Assembly (NCBI GenBank): GCA_028293465.1
Contig: JAQGOT010000042.1
Location: 1-9,937, forward strand
Reading direction: 5' to 3'
DNA from: Pedosphaera sp.
GTDB taxonomy: Bacteria; Verrucomicrobiota; Verrucomicrobiia; Limisphaerales; Pedosphaeraceae
DNA: 9,937 nucleotides
The notes beneath the pieces were generated by a model that was given only the letters and a program-made list of their open reading frames with translations, did no database searches and had not been told where the DNA came from. Shown piece after piece: positions 1 to 7,225 of the stretch; position 1 is the first letter of the stretch; each line of letters starts with the position of its first letter. A program made the position numbers and the translations under genes.

Positions 1-1
1 T

Positions 2-1825
2 TTCCTTTGGGAAGGAACTTATTTCGAGCGGATTGAAATATCCAACTTCACGCTGGAATCCGTCAGTCTGTCGCTGGAGCTGGGATTGGAGGCGGATTAC
101 GTGGATCTGTTTGAAGTGCGGGGAAACACCCGCAAGCAGCGAGGTCATCTGCTGCCTTCCGTCGTCACACCCACCCAGGTGGTTTTGGCCTACGAAGGGC
201 TTGATTCGGTGGTGCGTCGGTCCGTTTGTCATTTCAGCACACCCGCACAGGAAATCACCGCTGAGCGGGCGGCTTTCCGGATGGATTTGGAGGCCCAAGA
301 GCGGAAATGCATCGAATCCAAGGTTAGCTGCCTGATTGACAACCAACGGAAGGATGCAAAAACGTTCGAGGGCGCCTTCCGCCATGTCCATGCCGCTTAC
401 GAGGCCTACCGCGAGGACATAACGTTGATCGAAACCTCCAACCCGCAATTCAATGACTGGATCAACCAGTCGCGCGCGGACCTGCATCTCTTGCTGAGCC
501 GGACAGATTGCGGGCTGTATCCCTATGCGGGGATTCCCTGGTTCAGTACCATTTTTGGCCGGGATGGGATCATCACCGCATTGGAGACATTGTGGACGAA
601 TCCAAAGATTGCCCGCGCAGTCCTATGCTATTTAGCCGACCGGCAAGCGACTGAAGTGAACCCAGCCACCGACGCAGAACCGGGCAAGATCCTTCACGAA
701 GAGCGCGAAGGAGAAATGGCGGCGCTCAAGGAGGTTCCTTTCGGCTGCTACTATGGCTCCATCGATTCGACCCCGCTCTGGCTGATTCTGGCCGGCTGTT
801 ATTACGACCGCACCGGCGACAAGGAATTCATTGCGCACCTATGGGTAAACATCCAAAGAGCATTGGTGTGGATGGATTGCTTTGGCGACTGCGACGGTGA
901 CGGCTTCGTGGAGTATCGCCAGCGCGCGGCCGGTGGCTTGACTAACCAGGGCTGGAAAGATTCTGATGACGCGGTTTTTCATGCTGACGGAACGCTGCCG
1001 GCCGCCCCCATCGCCCTGTGTGAAGTGCAGGGATATGTGTATGAGGCGAAGCTGAGGGCCGCGCAGTTGGCCGAAGTCCTGGGGCACGCCGACCAGGCCG
1101 AAGAGTTGCGGCAAGCCGCGCAACGGCTGAAAGTCCGGTTTCATCAGGCGTTCTGGTGTGAGGAACTCCAGACTTATGCGATCGCATTGGACGGCAATAA
1201 ACAACCTTGCCGGGTCCGGAGTTCCAACGCGGGACAATGCCTTTTCACCGGCATCGCCCAACCCGAGGCAGCGGCGCAGATCAAAGCGGGACTCCTCGGG
1301 GAGGCTTTCTTTACCGGATGGGGTATCCGGACAATTGGGAGTTCGGAAGCCCGATACAATCCCATGTCATACCACGATGGTTCGGTTTGGCCGCACGACA
1401 ATGCGCTGATCGCTTCCGGCTTTGCGCGTTACGGATTTAACGCGGCGGCCCTGCGTATTTTGACCGCTCTATTTGATGCGAGCCAGTTTATGGATCTGAA
1501 CCGGTTGCCGGAATTGTATTGCGGGTTTGAGCGCCGGCGCGGGGAGGGCCCCACCCTTTATCCGGTCGCCTGCAATCCCCAGGCTTGGTCGTCGGCGGCG
1601 GCCTTCTTCCTGATCCAAGCCTCGCTCGGGCTCCGCATCGAAACTTCAACGGCCCAACTCCATTTGGATAATCCCCATCTGCCAAAATCAATCGAGAAGC
1701 TGGAAATCAAGAATTTGAAAGTGGCGTCCGGCGTGGTGGATGTCTCGTTGGTACGCCATGATCAGGGTGTGTCAGTAAACGTCTTGCACCGCGCCGGCAA
1801 GGTCGAAGTCATTGTCATTCATTGA
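2..1825 (+). CDS. Amylo-alpha-1,6-glucosidase / glycogen debranching enzyme (5' partial)
   Basis: The frame is open from the first complete codon, so the true start lies upstream; 607 residues are visible and the family is usually about 700-740, so roughly 100 or more residues are missing. Visible residues 1-110 match the beta-rich N-terminal domain of bacterial debranching enzymes (FLWEGTYFERIEI, DLFEVRGNTRKQRG). The rest is the (alpha/alpha)6 catalytic domain, with YAGIPWFSTIFGRDG (Asp about 188), GWKDSDDAVFHADG (residues 317-330), CEVQGYVYEAK, and near the C-terminus GEGPTLYPVACNPQAW. Enzymes of this type (GH133-like) remove alpha-1,6-linked glucose at branch points of glycogen-like glucans in the cytoplasm. 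Its stop overlaps a possible start of the trehalose synthase gene (ATGA at 1822), so the two are probably co-transcribed. The family is clear; the exact substrate is inferred. Confidence 0.93.
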   Translation, partial: FLWEGTYFERIEISNFTLESVSLSLELGLEADYVDLFEVRGNTRKQRGHLLPSVVTPTQVVLAYEGLDSVVRRSVCHFSTPAQEITAERAAFRMDLEAQERKCIESKVSCLIDNQRKDAKTFEGAFRHVHAAYEAYREDITLIETSNPQFNDWINQSRADLHLLLSRTDCGLYPYAGIPWFSTIFGRDGIITALETLWTNPKIARAVLCYLADRQATEVNPATDAEPGKILHEEREGEMAALKEVPFGCYYGSIDSTPLWLILAGCYYDRTGDKEFIAHLWVNIQRALVWMDCFGDCDGDGFVEYRQRAAGGLTNQGWKDSDDAVFHADGTLPAAPIALCEVQGYVYEAKLRAAQLAEVLGHADQAEELRQAAQRLKVRFHQAFWCEELQTYAIALDGNKQPCRVRSSNAGQCLFTGIAQPEAAAQIKAGLLGEAFFTGWGIRTIGSSEARYNPMSYHDGSVWPHDNALIASGFARYGFNAAALRILTALFDASQFMDLNRLPELYCGFERRRGEGPTLYPVACNPQAWSSAAAFFLIQASLGLRIETSTAQLHLDNPHLPKSIEKLEIKNLKVASGVVDVSLVRHDQGVSVNVLHRAGKVEVIVIH

Positions 1826-1868
1826 GAGCCGTATCCGGCAAGGGCAAACCCGGCGGCGGACGCCCGGG

Positions 1869-1890
1869 GACTTGCAGAAGACGGCAAGTC
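1869..1890 (+). promoter_or_regulatory. 7-bp inverted repeat in the leader of the trehalose synthase gene
   Basis: GACTTGC (1869-1875) and GCAAGTC (1884-1890) form a perfect 7-bp stem with an 8-base loop, ending 15 bases before the preferred ATG at 1906. There is no U-run, so it is not a classical terminator. If translation starts at 1906, it lies in the 80-base gap after the debranching gene and could affect coupling. If translation starts at 1822 it is simply coding sequence. The structure is seen; any role is a guess. Confidence 0.3.
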
Positions 1891-1905
1891 GGACAAACTT
1901 CAATC

Positions 1906-4900
1906 ATGGATGAAACGGCCAAACCGAAAGTGCGCGCCGGGTCGGCGGGCTTCGACCCGCTCTGGTACAAAAGCGCCATTATTTATGAAGTGCCCGTCCG
2001 GGCCTTCTTCGACAGCAATGCCGACGGCATCGGCGATTTCCGTGGGCTGACGCAAAAACTCGATTACATACAGGATCTCGGTGTTACCGCCCTCTGGTTG
2101 CTGCCCTTCTATCCCTCGCCGCTCAAGGACGACGGCTATGACATTGCGGATTATTACTCCATCAACCCCATCTACGGCACGCTCGGCGATTTCAAAGTTT
2201 TCCTCCGGGAAGCCAAGGCGCGGGGACTGAGGGTGATCACCGAGTTGGTCCTCAACCACACCTCCGACCAGCATCACTGGTTTCAAAAAGCGCGTCGCGC
2301 CAAGCCTGGCAGCCGCGAGCGGGAATTTTATGTCTGGAGCGATTCGCCGGATAAATACAAGGACGCCCGGATCATCTTCAACGATTTTGAGCCTTCAAAC
2401 TGGACCTGGGACCCGGTGGCGCACGCGTATTACTGGCACCGATTTTATTCGCACCAGCCGGACCTGAACTTCGACAATCCTCACGTGCACCGGGAAATCC
2501 AGCGGGTTTTTGAGTTCTGGCTGGACCTGGGCGTCGATGGCTTTCGCCTCGACGCCGTGCCGTATCTCTACGAACGCGAAGGGACTTCGTGTGAGAGCCT
2601 GCCGGAAACCCATGCGTACCTCAAAGAACTTCGCGCTTTTCTCGACGTCCGCTACGGCGATCGGATGCTGCTCGCCGAAGCCAACCAGTGGCCGGAGGAA
2701 GCCGTCACGTATTTCGGTTCCGGCAAGGGGGACGAATGCCACATGGCGTTCCATTTCCCGCTGATGCCGCGCCTGTTCATGGCGGCGCGCCTGGAAGACC
2801 GCGTTCCGGTCACCGATATTCTTGAGCAGACACCGCGGATTCCGGAGACCAGCCAGTGGGCGCTGTTCCTGCGCAACCACGACGAGCTCACCCTCGAGAT
2901 GGTTACGGACGAGGAGCGCGATTACATGTATCGGGTGTATGCCACTGAAGCCAAGGCGCGGCTGAACCTGGGCATCCGCCGACGGCTCGCGCCGTTGCTG
3001 AACAACGACCGCCGGCGCATCGAGTTGCTCAACCTCCTCCTGCTGTCGCTGCCCGGGACGCCGGTGATTTATTACGGAGACGAAATCGGCATGGGCGACA
3101 ATATTTTCTTGGGCGACCGCAACGGCGTCCGCACGCCGATGCACTGGAATTCCGATAAGAATGCCGGCTTTTCGCGCGCCTCACCGCAGGCGCTTTACGC
3201 GCCGATCATCCTTGACCCTGAATATCACTATGAAGCGGTCAACGTGGAGAACCAGCTCCGCAACCAGCAATCGCTGCTCTGGTGGACCCGCCGCGCGCTG
3301 GGGTTGCGCAAGCGCTGGAAGGTTTTCGGCCTGGGTACGCTCGAGTTTCTGCACCCGGAAAACCGGAAAGTGCTCGCGTTCATCCGCCATCACGATAACG
3401 AGACCATCCTGGTCGTGGCCAATCTCTCGCGCTTCCCGCAGCCGGTCGCACTCGATCTGGCGCGGTTCAACGAGCATGTACCGGTGGAACTGTTCGGCCG
3501 GGCAGAATTCCCCGCGGTTGGCACCGCTCCGTATCCGCTCACACTCAGTCCGCACGCGGCGTTTTGGTTTTCGCTCGAACCGGCGGCGGCGCGGAACCGC
3601 GCGGACGTCCCCACGAGTTTGCTCAAAACCCTCAGTGTGGACGGGGACTGGAGCGAATTCCTGAGCGGCAAAGGCCGCGACGACCTCGAAGCGTGCCTGC
3701 CAGCCCACCTGCTGCAGCGAGGCTGGTTTCCAGGCAAAGGCGAAATCAAAGCGGTCCATATTCGCGAGGTGATTCCGCTGCTGTTGGATTCCGAAAGGAA
3801 TTTTCTCGCCATCCTCGCGGCAGAGTTCGCGCACAGCGATCCCGAGGAATGCCTGCTGCCGATCGCGTTTGCCAGCGGGGCGGAGGCGGCGCAAATCGAG
3901 CACGAAGCACCGCGTTTTATTCTCGCCCGCGCCCGCATCGAGGCGGGCACCACGAATGGAATTCTCCATGACGCAACCGCGGGGAAGGCTTTCGGCAAAA
4001 TGCTGTTCGAATGCATCGCCCGCCGGCGTTCGCTGAGAGGCACCGCCGGCAGCGTGAACGGCTTCGCGACCGCCGCACTGCGGGCGGCGCGCAACGGGGG
4101 CGTGCCGGAACCGTCTGCGTCCAAAACCGAGGGCGGGAGCACCGCGATCATTTACGGCGAAAAGTTTATCTTGAAGTTGTTCCGGAGAATAGAATTTGGC
4201 GTGCATCCCGGACTTGAGTCCGCGCAATTTCTCGCTGAGAAACATTTTCCGCACGTGCCGGCGTTCGCCGGCGCGCTGGAATATCAACGCGAGGAGGGCG
4301 CGCGCGCCTGCCTCGGCATCCTGAACGGATTCATCGCCAATGCCACGGACGGCTGGAATTACACAATTGACGCTTTGCGCCGCTATTTCGAACGCGTCCG
4401 CACCTTGCCCGCGGAAGCCCGGGTGGACGGTTCGACCGGGATCTCGTTGGTCGAGCTCGCGGAGCGTGGCGTCTCGGATGCAGTTACAGAAATCATCGGC
4501 ACCTATGCCGAAGCCGCGCGCCTGCTGGGCGAGCGTGCCGCGGGACTCCACCTGGCGCTGACGTCAGACCCGGAAAACAGGGATTTCGCGCCGGAGCCGT
4601 TCACACCGTTTTATCAGCGGTCGCTTTACCAATCTTTACGGAATAACCTGGCTCGAAATTTTCGTTTGTTGCGGCAGGAGTTGACGCGGCTTCCCGAAGC
4701 CGTGCGGCCGCTGGTGGATAAAGCGCTCGCCGCGCAGGAGACCATCCAGGGACGTTATCGCGCGGTGTACCAGACGCCGATGGCGGCCATGCGGATTCGT
4801 TGCCACGGCAACTTTCACCTTGGCCATGTGCTGCACACCGGAAAGGACGTAGTCATCATTAATTTCGCAGGTGAGCCCGGCCGGCCGTTGAGCGAGCAGC

Positions 4901-5268
4901 GGATCAAGCGCCCGGCGTTGCGTGATGTTGCAGCCATGATCCGTTCGTTTCATTACGCGGCTCACAGCGCGCTGCGACAACAACTCGAAGAAGACAACCT
5001 AACCGAGGGACAACTGCGCGTGCTGGAACCTTGGGCCCACTTCTGGGAGCACGGGGTCAGCGCGTTGTTTTTGAATGCCTATCTTGCGGGGACGAGGTCG
5101 TCCTCGCTGTTGCCGAAGACAAATCAAGCACTCGCTTTGCTGCTCGAAACGTTCCTGATCGATCAGGCCGTCAGCGAAATGGGCCGGGAATTACTCCGCC
5201 CTTCGAATGAGATTCAAGTGCCGCTTCAGGGTATTCTCGAAATTGTCGGTTCGACGAACACTGCATGA
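1906..5268 (+). CDS. treS: Trehalose synthase fused to a maltokinase domain with degenerate active site
   Basis: TreS isomerises trehalose and maltose; fused maltokinase (Mak/Pep2) normally phosphorylates maltose for the GlgE glucan pathway. I prefer the ATG at 1906 (1120 residues, the usual fusion length): TreS homology begins just after it (DPLWYKSAIIYEVPVRAFFD). A start at 1822 would overlap the upstream stop and add 28 low-complexity residues (1148 in all). Numbering here is from 1822. The GH13 domain covers about 45-590 and is intact: nucleophile D244 (DGFRLDAVPYLYE), acid E286 (LLAEANQWPEE), D354 (RNHDE). The kinase part covers about 620-1148. It keeps K785 (FILKLFRR), E799 and GWNYTIDALRRYFERV. 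The catalytic loop reads CHGNFHLGH where HGDxHLGQ is expected, and the DFE motif reads INFAGEP where IDFEGEP is expected. TreS activity is likely; kinase activity is doubtful. Confidence 0.94.
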   Translation: MDETAKPKVRAGSAGFDPLWYKSAIIYEVPVRAFFDSNADGIGDFRGLTQKLDYIQDLGVTALWLLPFYPSPLKDDGYDIADYYSINPIYGTLGDFKVFLREAKARGLRVITELVLNHTSDQHHWFQKARRAKPGSREREFYVWSDSPDKYKDARIIFNDFEPSNWTWDPVAHAYYWHRFYSHQPDLNFDNPHVHREIQRVFEFWLDLGVDGFRLDAVPYLYEREGTSCESLPETHAYLKELRAFLDVRYGDRMLLAEANQWPEEAVTYFGSGKGDECHMAFHFPLMPRLFMAARLEDRVPVTDILEQTPRIPETSQWALFLRNHDELTLEMVTDEERDYMYRVYATEAKARLNLGIRRRLAPLLNNDRRRIELLNLLLLSLPGTPVIYYGDEIGMGDNIFLGDRNGVRTPMHWNSDKNAGFSRASPQALYAPIILDPEYHYEAVNVENQLRNQQSLLWWTRRALGLRKRWKVFGLGTLEFLHPENRKVLAFIRHHDNETILVVANLSRFPQPVALDLARFNEHVPVELFGRAEFPAVGTAPYPLTLSPHAAFWFSLEPAAARNRADVPTSLLKTLSVDGDWSEFLSGKGRDDLEACLPAHLLQRGWFPGKGEIKAVHIREVIPLLLDSERNFLAILAAEFAHSDPEECLLPIAFASGAEAAQIEHEAPRFILARARIEAGTTNGILHDATAGKAFGKMLFECIARRRSLRGTAGSVNGFATAALRAARNGGVPEPSASKTEGGSTAIIYGEKFILKLFRRIEFGVHPGLESAQFLAEKHFPHVPAFAGALEYQREEGARACLGILNGFIANATDGWNYTIDALRRYFERVRTLPAEARVDGSTGISLVELAERGVSDAVTEIIGTYAEAARLLGERAAGLHLALTSDPENRDFAPEPFTPFYQRSLYQSLRNNLARNFRLLRQELTRLPEAVRPLVDKALAAQETIQGRYRAVYQTPMAAMRIRCHGNFHLGHVLHTGKDVVIINFAGEPGRPLSEQRIKRPALRDVAAMIRSFHYAAHSALRQQLEEDNLTEGQLRVLEPWAHFWEHGVSALFLNAYLAGTRSSSLLPKTNQALALLLETFLIDQAVSEMGRELLRPSNEIQVPLQGILEIVGSTNTA

Positions 5269-5481
5269 TGTTCACGAGTTGTCCAAACTCGGAACGGCGC
5301 GGCGCTCACCTTGCTGAGGGAGGCGTGGCCGATGCCGGGCGCTCCAATGAGGGGGCAGGTTGGTTTCCAGACTGGTGCCGTCGTCACGCGGACCGCGCCA
5401 ACCGGGCCAATCCTCCGCTTGCGTGGTGATGAGTGAGGCGATCAGCAGGCCGGTGAACAACAGGTTTCGGAAAAGGCTCAT
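5269..5481 (-). pseudogene. Decayed 5' fragment of a secreted PQQ-like beta-propeller protein
   Basis: From the ATG at 5481 the frame encodes 69 residues: a typical Sec signal peptide (MSLFRNLLFTGLLIASLITTQA, probable cleavage after TQA) followed by EDWPGWRGPRDDGTSLETNLPPHWS. That is the standard start of secreted PQQ-binding-like beta-propeller proteins of several hundred residues, common in Planctomycetes and Verrucomicrobia. After HWSA the frame turns to unrelated residues and stops at 5272. In the +1 frame the same DNA reads APGIGHAS, resembling the PGxGHAS motif that normally follows about ten residues later. This suggests a small deletion with frameshift, and no propeller repeats remain. 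The start lies 12 bases past the stop of the upstream minus-strand phosphodiesterase gene, so it may still be transcribed. An alternative is a very short secreted protein, which I consider less likely. Confidence 0.6.
5275..5291 (+). terminator. Weak hairpin just after the trehalose synthase stop
   Basis: CGAGTT (5275-5280) pairs with AACTCG (5286-5291) around a 5-base loop, seven bases after the TGA. It is not followed by a U-run, so intrinsic termination is doubtful. It sits where the plus-strand operon ends and the minus-strand transcripts converge, so it may act as a transcript 3' end or in both directions. Confidence 0.3.
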
Positions 5482-5493
5482 GCTGACGGTGGG

Positions 5494-6891
5494 CTAATGC
5501 AGCACATGACGCTTGATGAGGTGGTAGATGTCGGTGGCGTTGAGCTGACCGTTGGTCAGAAGCTCCGGGCGGGCGGTGATGAGCAGGGGATAATCCGCGG
5601 GGCTGGCGGGGCGAGCGCCGTGGGAGCCCCTAACGAGGGTGGCGTCGAGGGGGATGACGTCCATGAGCATGCGGAAGCCGAGCCTCTTCTGGAGGAGACG
5701 CCAGAGGATTTTTAGTTTCGGCGCGGGAATTTTGGGATCGAGGAAAAGCTCGACGGGATCGTAGCCGGGTTTGCGATGGATATCGACGCAACGCGCGAAG
5801 TCCGGGGCGAAGCGTTCGTCCAACCAATAGTAATAGGTGAACCAGGCGTTTTCCCGGGCGATGGCGATGAGGTCGCCGGCGCGGGGATGATTGATGCCCA
5901 GCTCGGCTTGTTCAGCGCGGTTGAGCACGCGTTCGATGCCGGGCTCTTTTTCCAGGGCGGCGCGCACTTTGTTCTCAAGGGCGGGATCGTTGAGATAAAC
6001 ATGCGCCACCTGGTGATCGGCCACGGCAAAGGCTTTGCTCGCACCGTAGTCCAACAATTCAAGCCCAAGCTCTTCCTTGAGGGTGAGCCAGTGGTTTTCG
6101 CGCAGGAGCACGTTGACATGAATGGGCGTGTCGACCGGGGTGATGCCGTATTCGGAGAGGAGCAGCACCTGCACGGAACGTTGAGTGAAGAAGTCGATGA
6201 GGTCGCCCACGATGTTGTCGATCTCCTGCAGGTCTTGCGTGATGGCGGGGTGTTTGGGGCCGAGGCGCTGGAGGTTGTAATCGAGGTGCGGGAGATAAAC
6301 CAAATTGAGCGTGGGAGCGTATTTTTTTTCAATCCACTTGGCGGATTCGGCGATCCAGCGCGAGGCGGCATCGGGTGCGCCCTGGGGAGATTTGATGCCG
6401 GCGGCGGGGCCCCAGAAGGTTGCGAAGGGGAATTCGCCGAGATCTTTTTTTATTTCCGGGCGGATGGAATAAGGCCAGGCGTAGATGTCGAAGAATTTGC
6501 GGCCGTCGGCGGGATACATCGGGCGCGGGGTGATGGAGTAATCCGCAGTGGAATACATGTTATACCACCAAAATAATTTGGCGCAGGTGAAGCCGGGTTC
6601 CAATTCACGGAGTTCCTCCCAGATTTTGCGGCCGTGGACGAGGTGGTTGGATTGCTTCCAGAACTGGACTTCGGCCAGCTCGCGGTTATACCAGCCGTTG
6701 GCGACGATGCCATGCTGCGCGGGAGGCGTGCCGGTGAGATAGGTGGATTGAGCGGTGCAGGTGACGGCCGGGAAGGTGGGGAGGATGTGCGCCTTGGCGC
6801 CACGGTTGAGAAATTGATTGATGCGCGGCGTGGCGGCACCGAGGAGTGACTCGGTGAGGCCGACGACGTTGAGGACGGCGGTGCGTTTCAT
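5494..6891 (-). CDS. eboF: EboF-like alkaline phosphatase superfamily protein (type I phosphodiesterase / nucleotide pyrophosphatase family)
   Basis: This 465-residue protein spans the full family length and has no signal peptide, so it is probably cytoplasmic. Superfamily landmarks in order: VLNVVGLTESLLG (3-18), the nucleophile region FPAVTCTAQSTYLTGTPPAQHGI with T44 the likely nucleophile, WWYNMYSTADYSITPRPMYP (108-127), YLPHLDYNLQRLGPKHP with D204, LSEYGITP (245-252, in place of the usual D-H-G), VADHQVAH (290-297) and RGSHG with H424. Such enzymes hydrolyse phosphodiester or pyrophosphate bonds using two metal ions; the substrate of this clade is not known to me. It matches the family I know as EboF, and an EboD-like gene lies upstream on the same strand, but about 1 kb away. 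No Shine-Dalgarno is evident before the ATG. The family call is strong; the eboF symbol rests on family resemblance and context. Confidence 0.88.
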   Translation of the reverse strand: MKRTAVLNVVGLTESLLGAATPRINQFLNRGAKAHILPTFPAVTCTAQSTYLTGTPPAQHGIVANGWYNRELAEVQFWKQSNHLVHGRKIWEELRELEPGFTCAKLFWWYNMYSTADYSITPRPMYPADGRKFFDIYAWPYSIRPEIKKDLGEFPFATFWGPAAGIKSPQGAPDAASRWIAESAKWIEKKYAPTLNLVYLPHLDYNLQRLGPKHPAITQDLQEIDNIVGDLIDFFTQRSVQVLLLSEYGITPVDTPIHVNVLLRENHWLTLKEELGLELLDYGASKAFAVADHQVAHVYLNDPALENKVRAALEKEPGIERVLNRAEQAELGINHPRAGDLIAIARENAWFTYYYWLDERFAPDFARCVDIHRKPGYDPVELFLDPKIPAPKLKILWRLLQKRLGFRMLMDVIPLDATLVRGSHGARPASPADYPLLITARPELLTNGQLNATDIYHLIKRHVLH

Positions 6892-6896
6892 CGGTT

Positions 6897-6942
6897 TAGA
6901 TTAGCCGCAGATTGAGGCTGATGAAACACTGATGAGAAAAAT
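6897..6942 (-). repeat. Short degenerate extragenic repeat just upstream of the eboF-like gene
   Basis: On the minus strand this reads as a TTCTCATCAGTGTTTCATC segment followed by CAATCTGCGGCTAATC. This resembles the 'ATC(C/T)GTG...CATC...AATCTG(C/T)GGCTAA' type of extragenic repeat I associate with many environmental bacteria. CTGATGA occurs twice, at 6918-6924 and 6929-6935, offset by 11 bases. It sits about 5 bases before the start of the phosphodiesterase gene, so it forms the 5' untranslated region. Membership in a dispersed family is recalled, not shown within this window, where it occurs once. Confidence 0.35.
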
Positions 6943-7006
6943 TTAGCAATGGCGCTTATGGTCAGCTCGGTTTTCGCCGACAAGGTGCCGCAAACTTCGG
7001 GATGAT

Positions 7007-7225
7007 TTAGTTGCTGCCGGGGTCGCGAAAGAGTTGGCAAAGGCTCAGGCGGCCGATGACAGGGTAGACGCAAATGATCATGAACACCGCTGGGACCAGA
7101 TAATGAAGGAAATGAATTGGCAACGAGCGAAAGCCAACTACGATGAAAGTGTGGCCGATGACAATGCTGTGAAGCAAACAGGGGATGCCGGCAAGTGCAA
7201 ATAATGAAACTAACCACCATAGCAT
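7007..7225 (-). CDS. Hypothetical small membrane protein with two transmembrane segments
   Basis: The frame encodes 72 residues from the ATG at 7225. An in-frame ATG at 7288 would give 93, but the extra 21 residues are polar and unremarkable and would overlap the oppositely oriented lipoprotein gene by about 85 bases. Visible features: a hydrophobic helix MLWWLVSLFALAGIPCLL, a linker with HSIVIGHTFIVVGFRSLPIH, a second helix FLHYLVPAVFMIICVYPVIG, and a short polar tail. I do not recognise the family. It lies on the same strand as the eboD- and eboF-like genes and between them. No clear ribosome binding site is visible. The two well-formed membrane segments and the regular amphipathic linker suggest a real gene, but it is short and partly antisense to another candidate gene, so confidence is moderate. 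Confidence 0.42.
   Translation of the reverse strand: MLWWLVSLFALAGIPCLLHSIVIGHTFIVVGFRSLPIHFLHYLVPAVFMIICVYPVIGRLSLCQLFRDPGSN

Noticed and set aside
3181..4551. Long minus-strand open frame of 456 codons inside the trehalose synthase gene
   Set aside because: It is antisense to a well-supported gene, rich in Arg, Ala and Gly, with no recognisable motif. Such shadows are expected in high-GC coding DNA.
5776..6576. Plus-strand open frame of 266 codons opposite the EboF-like gene
   Set aside because: Antisense shadow with low-complexity composition; the minus strand encodes a full-length recognisable family member.
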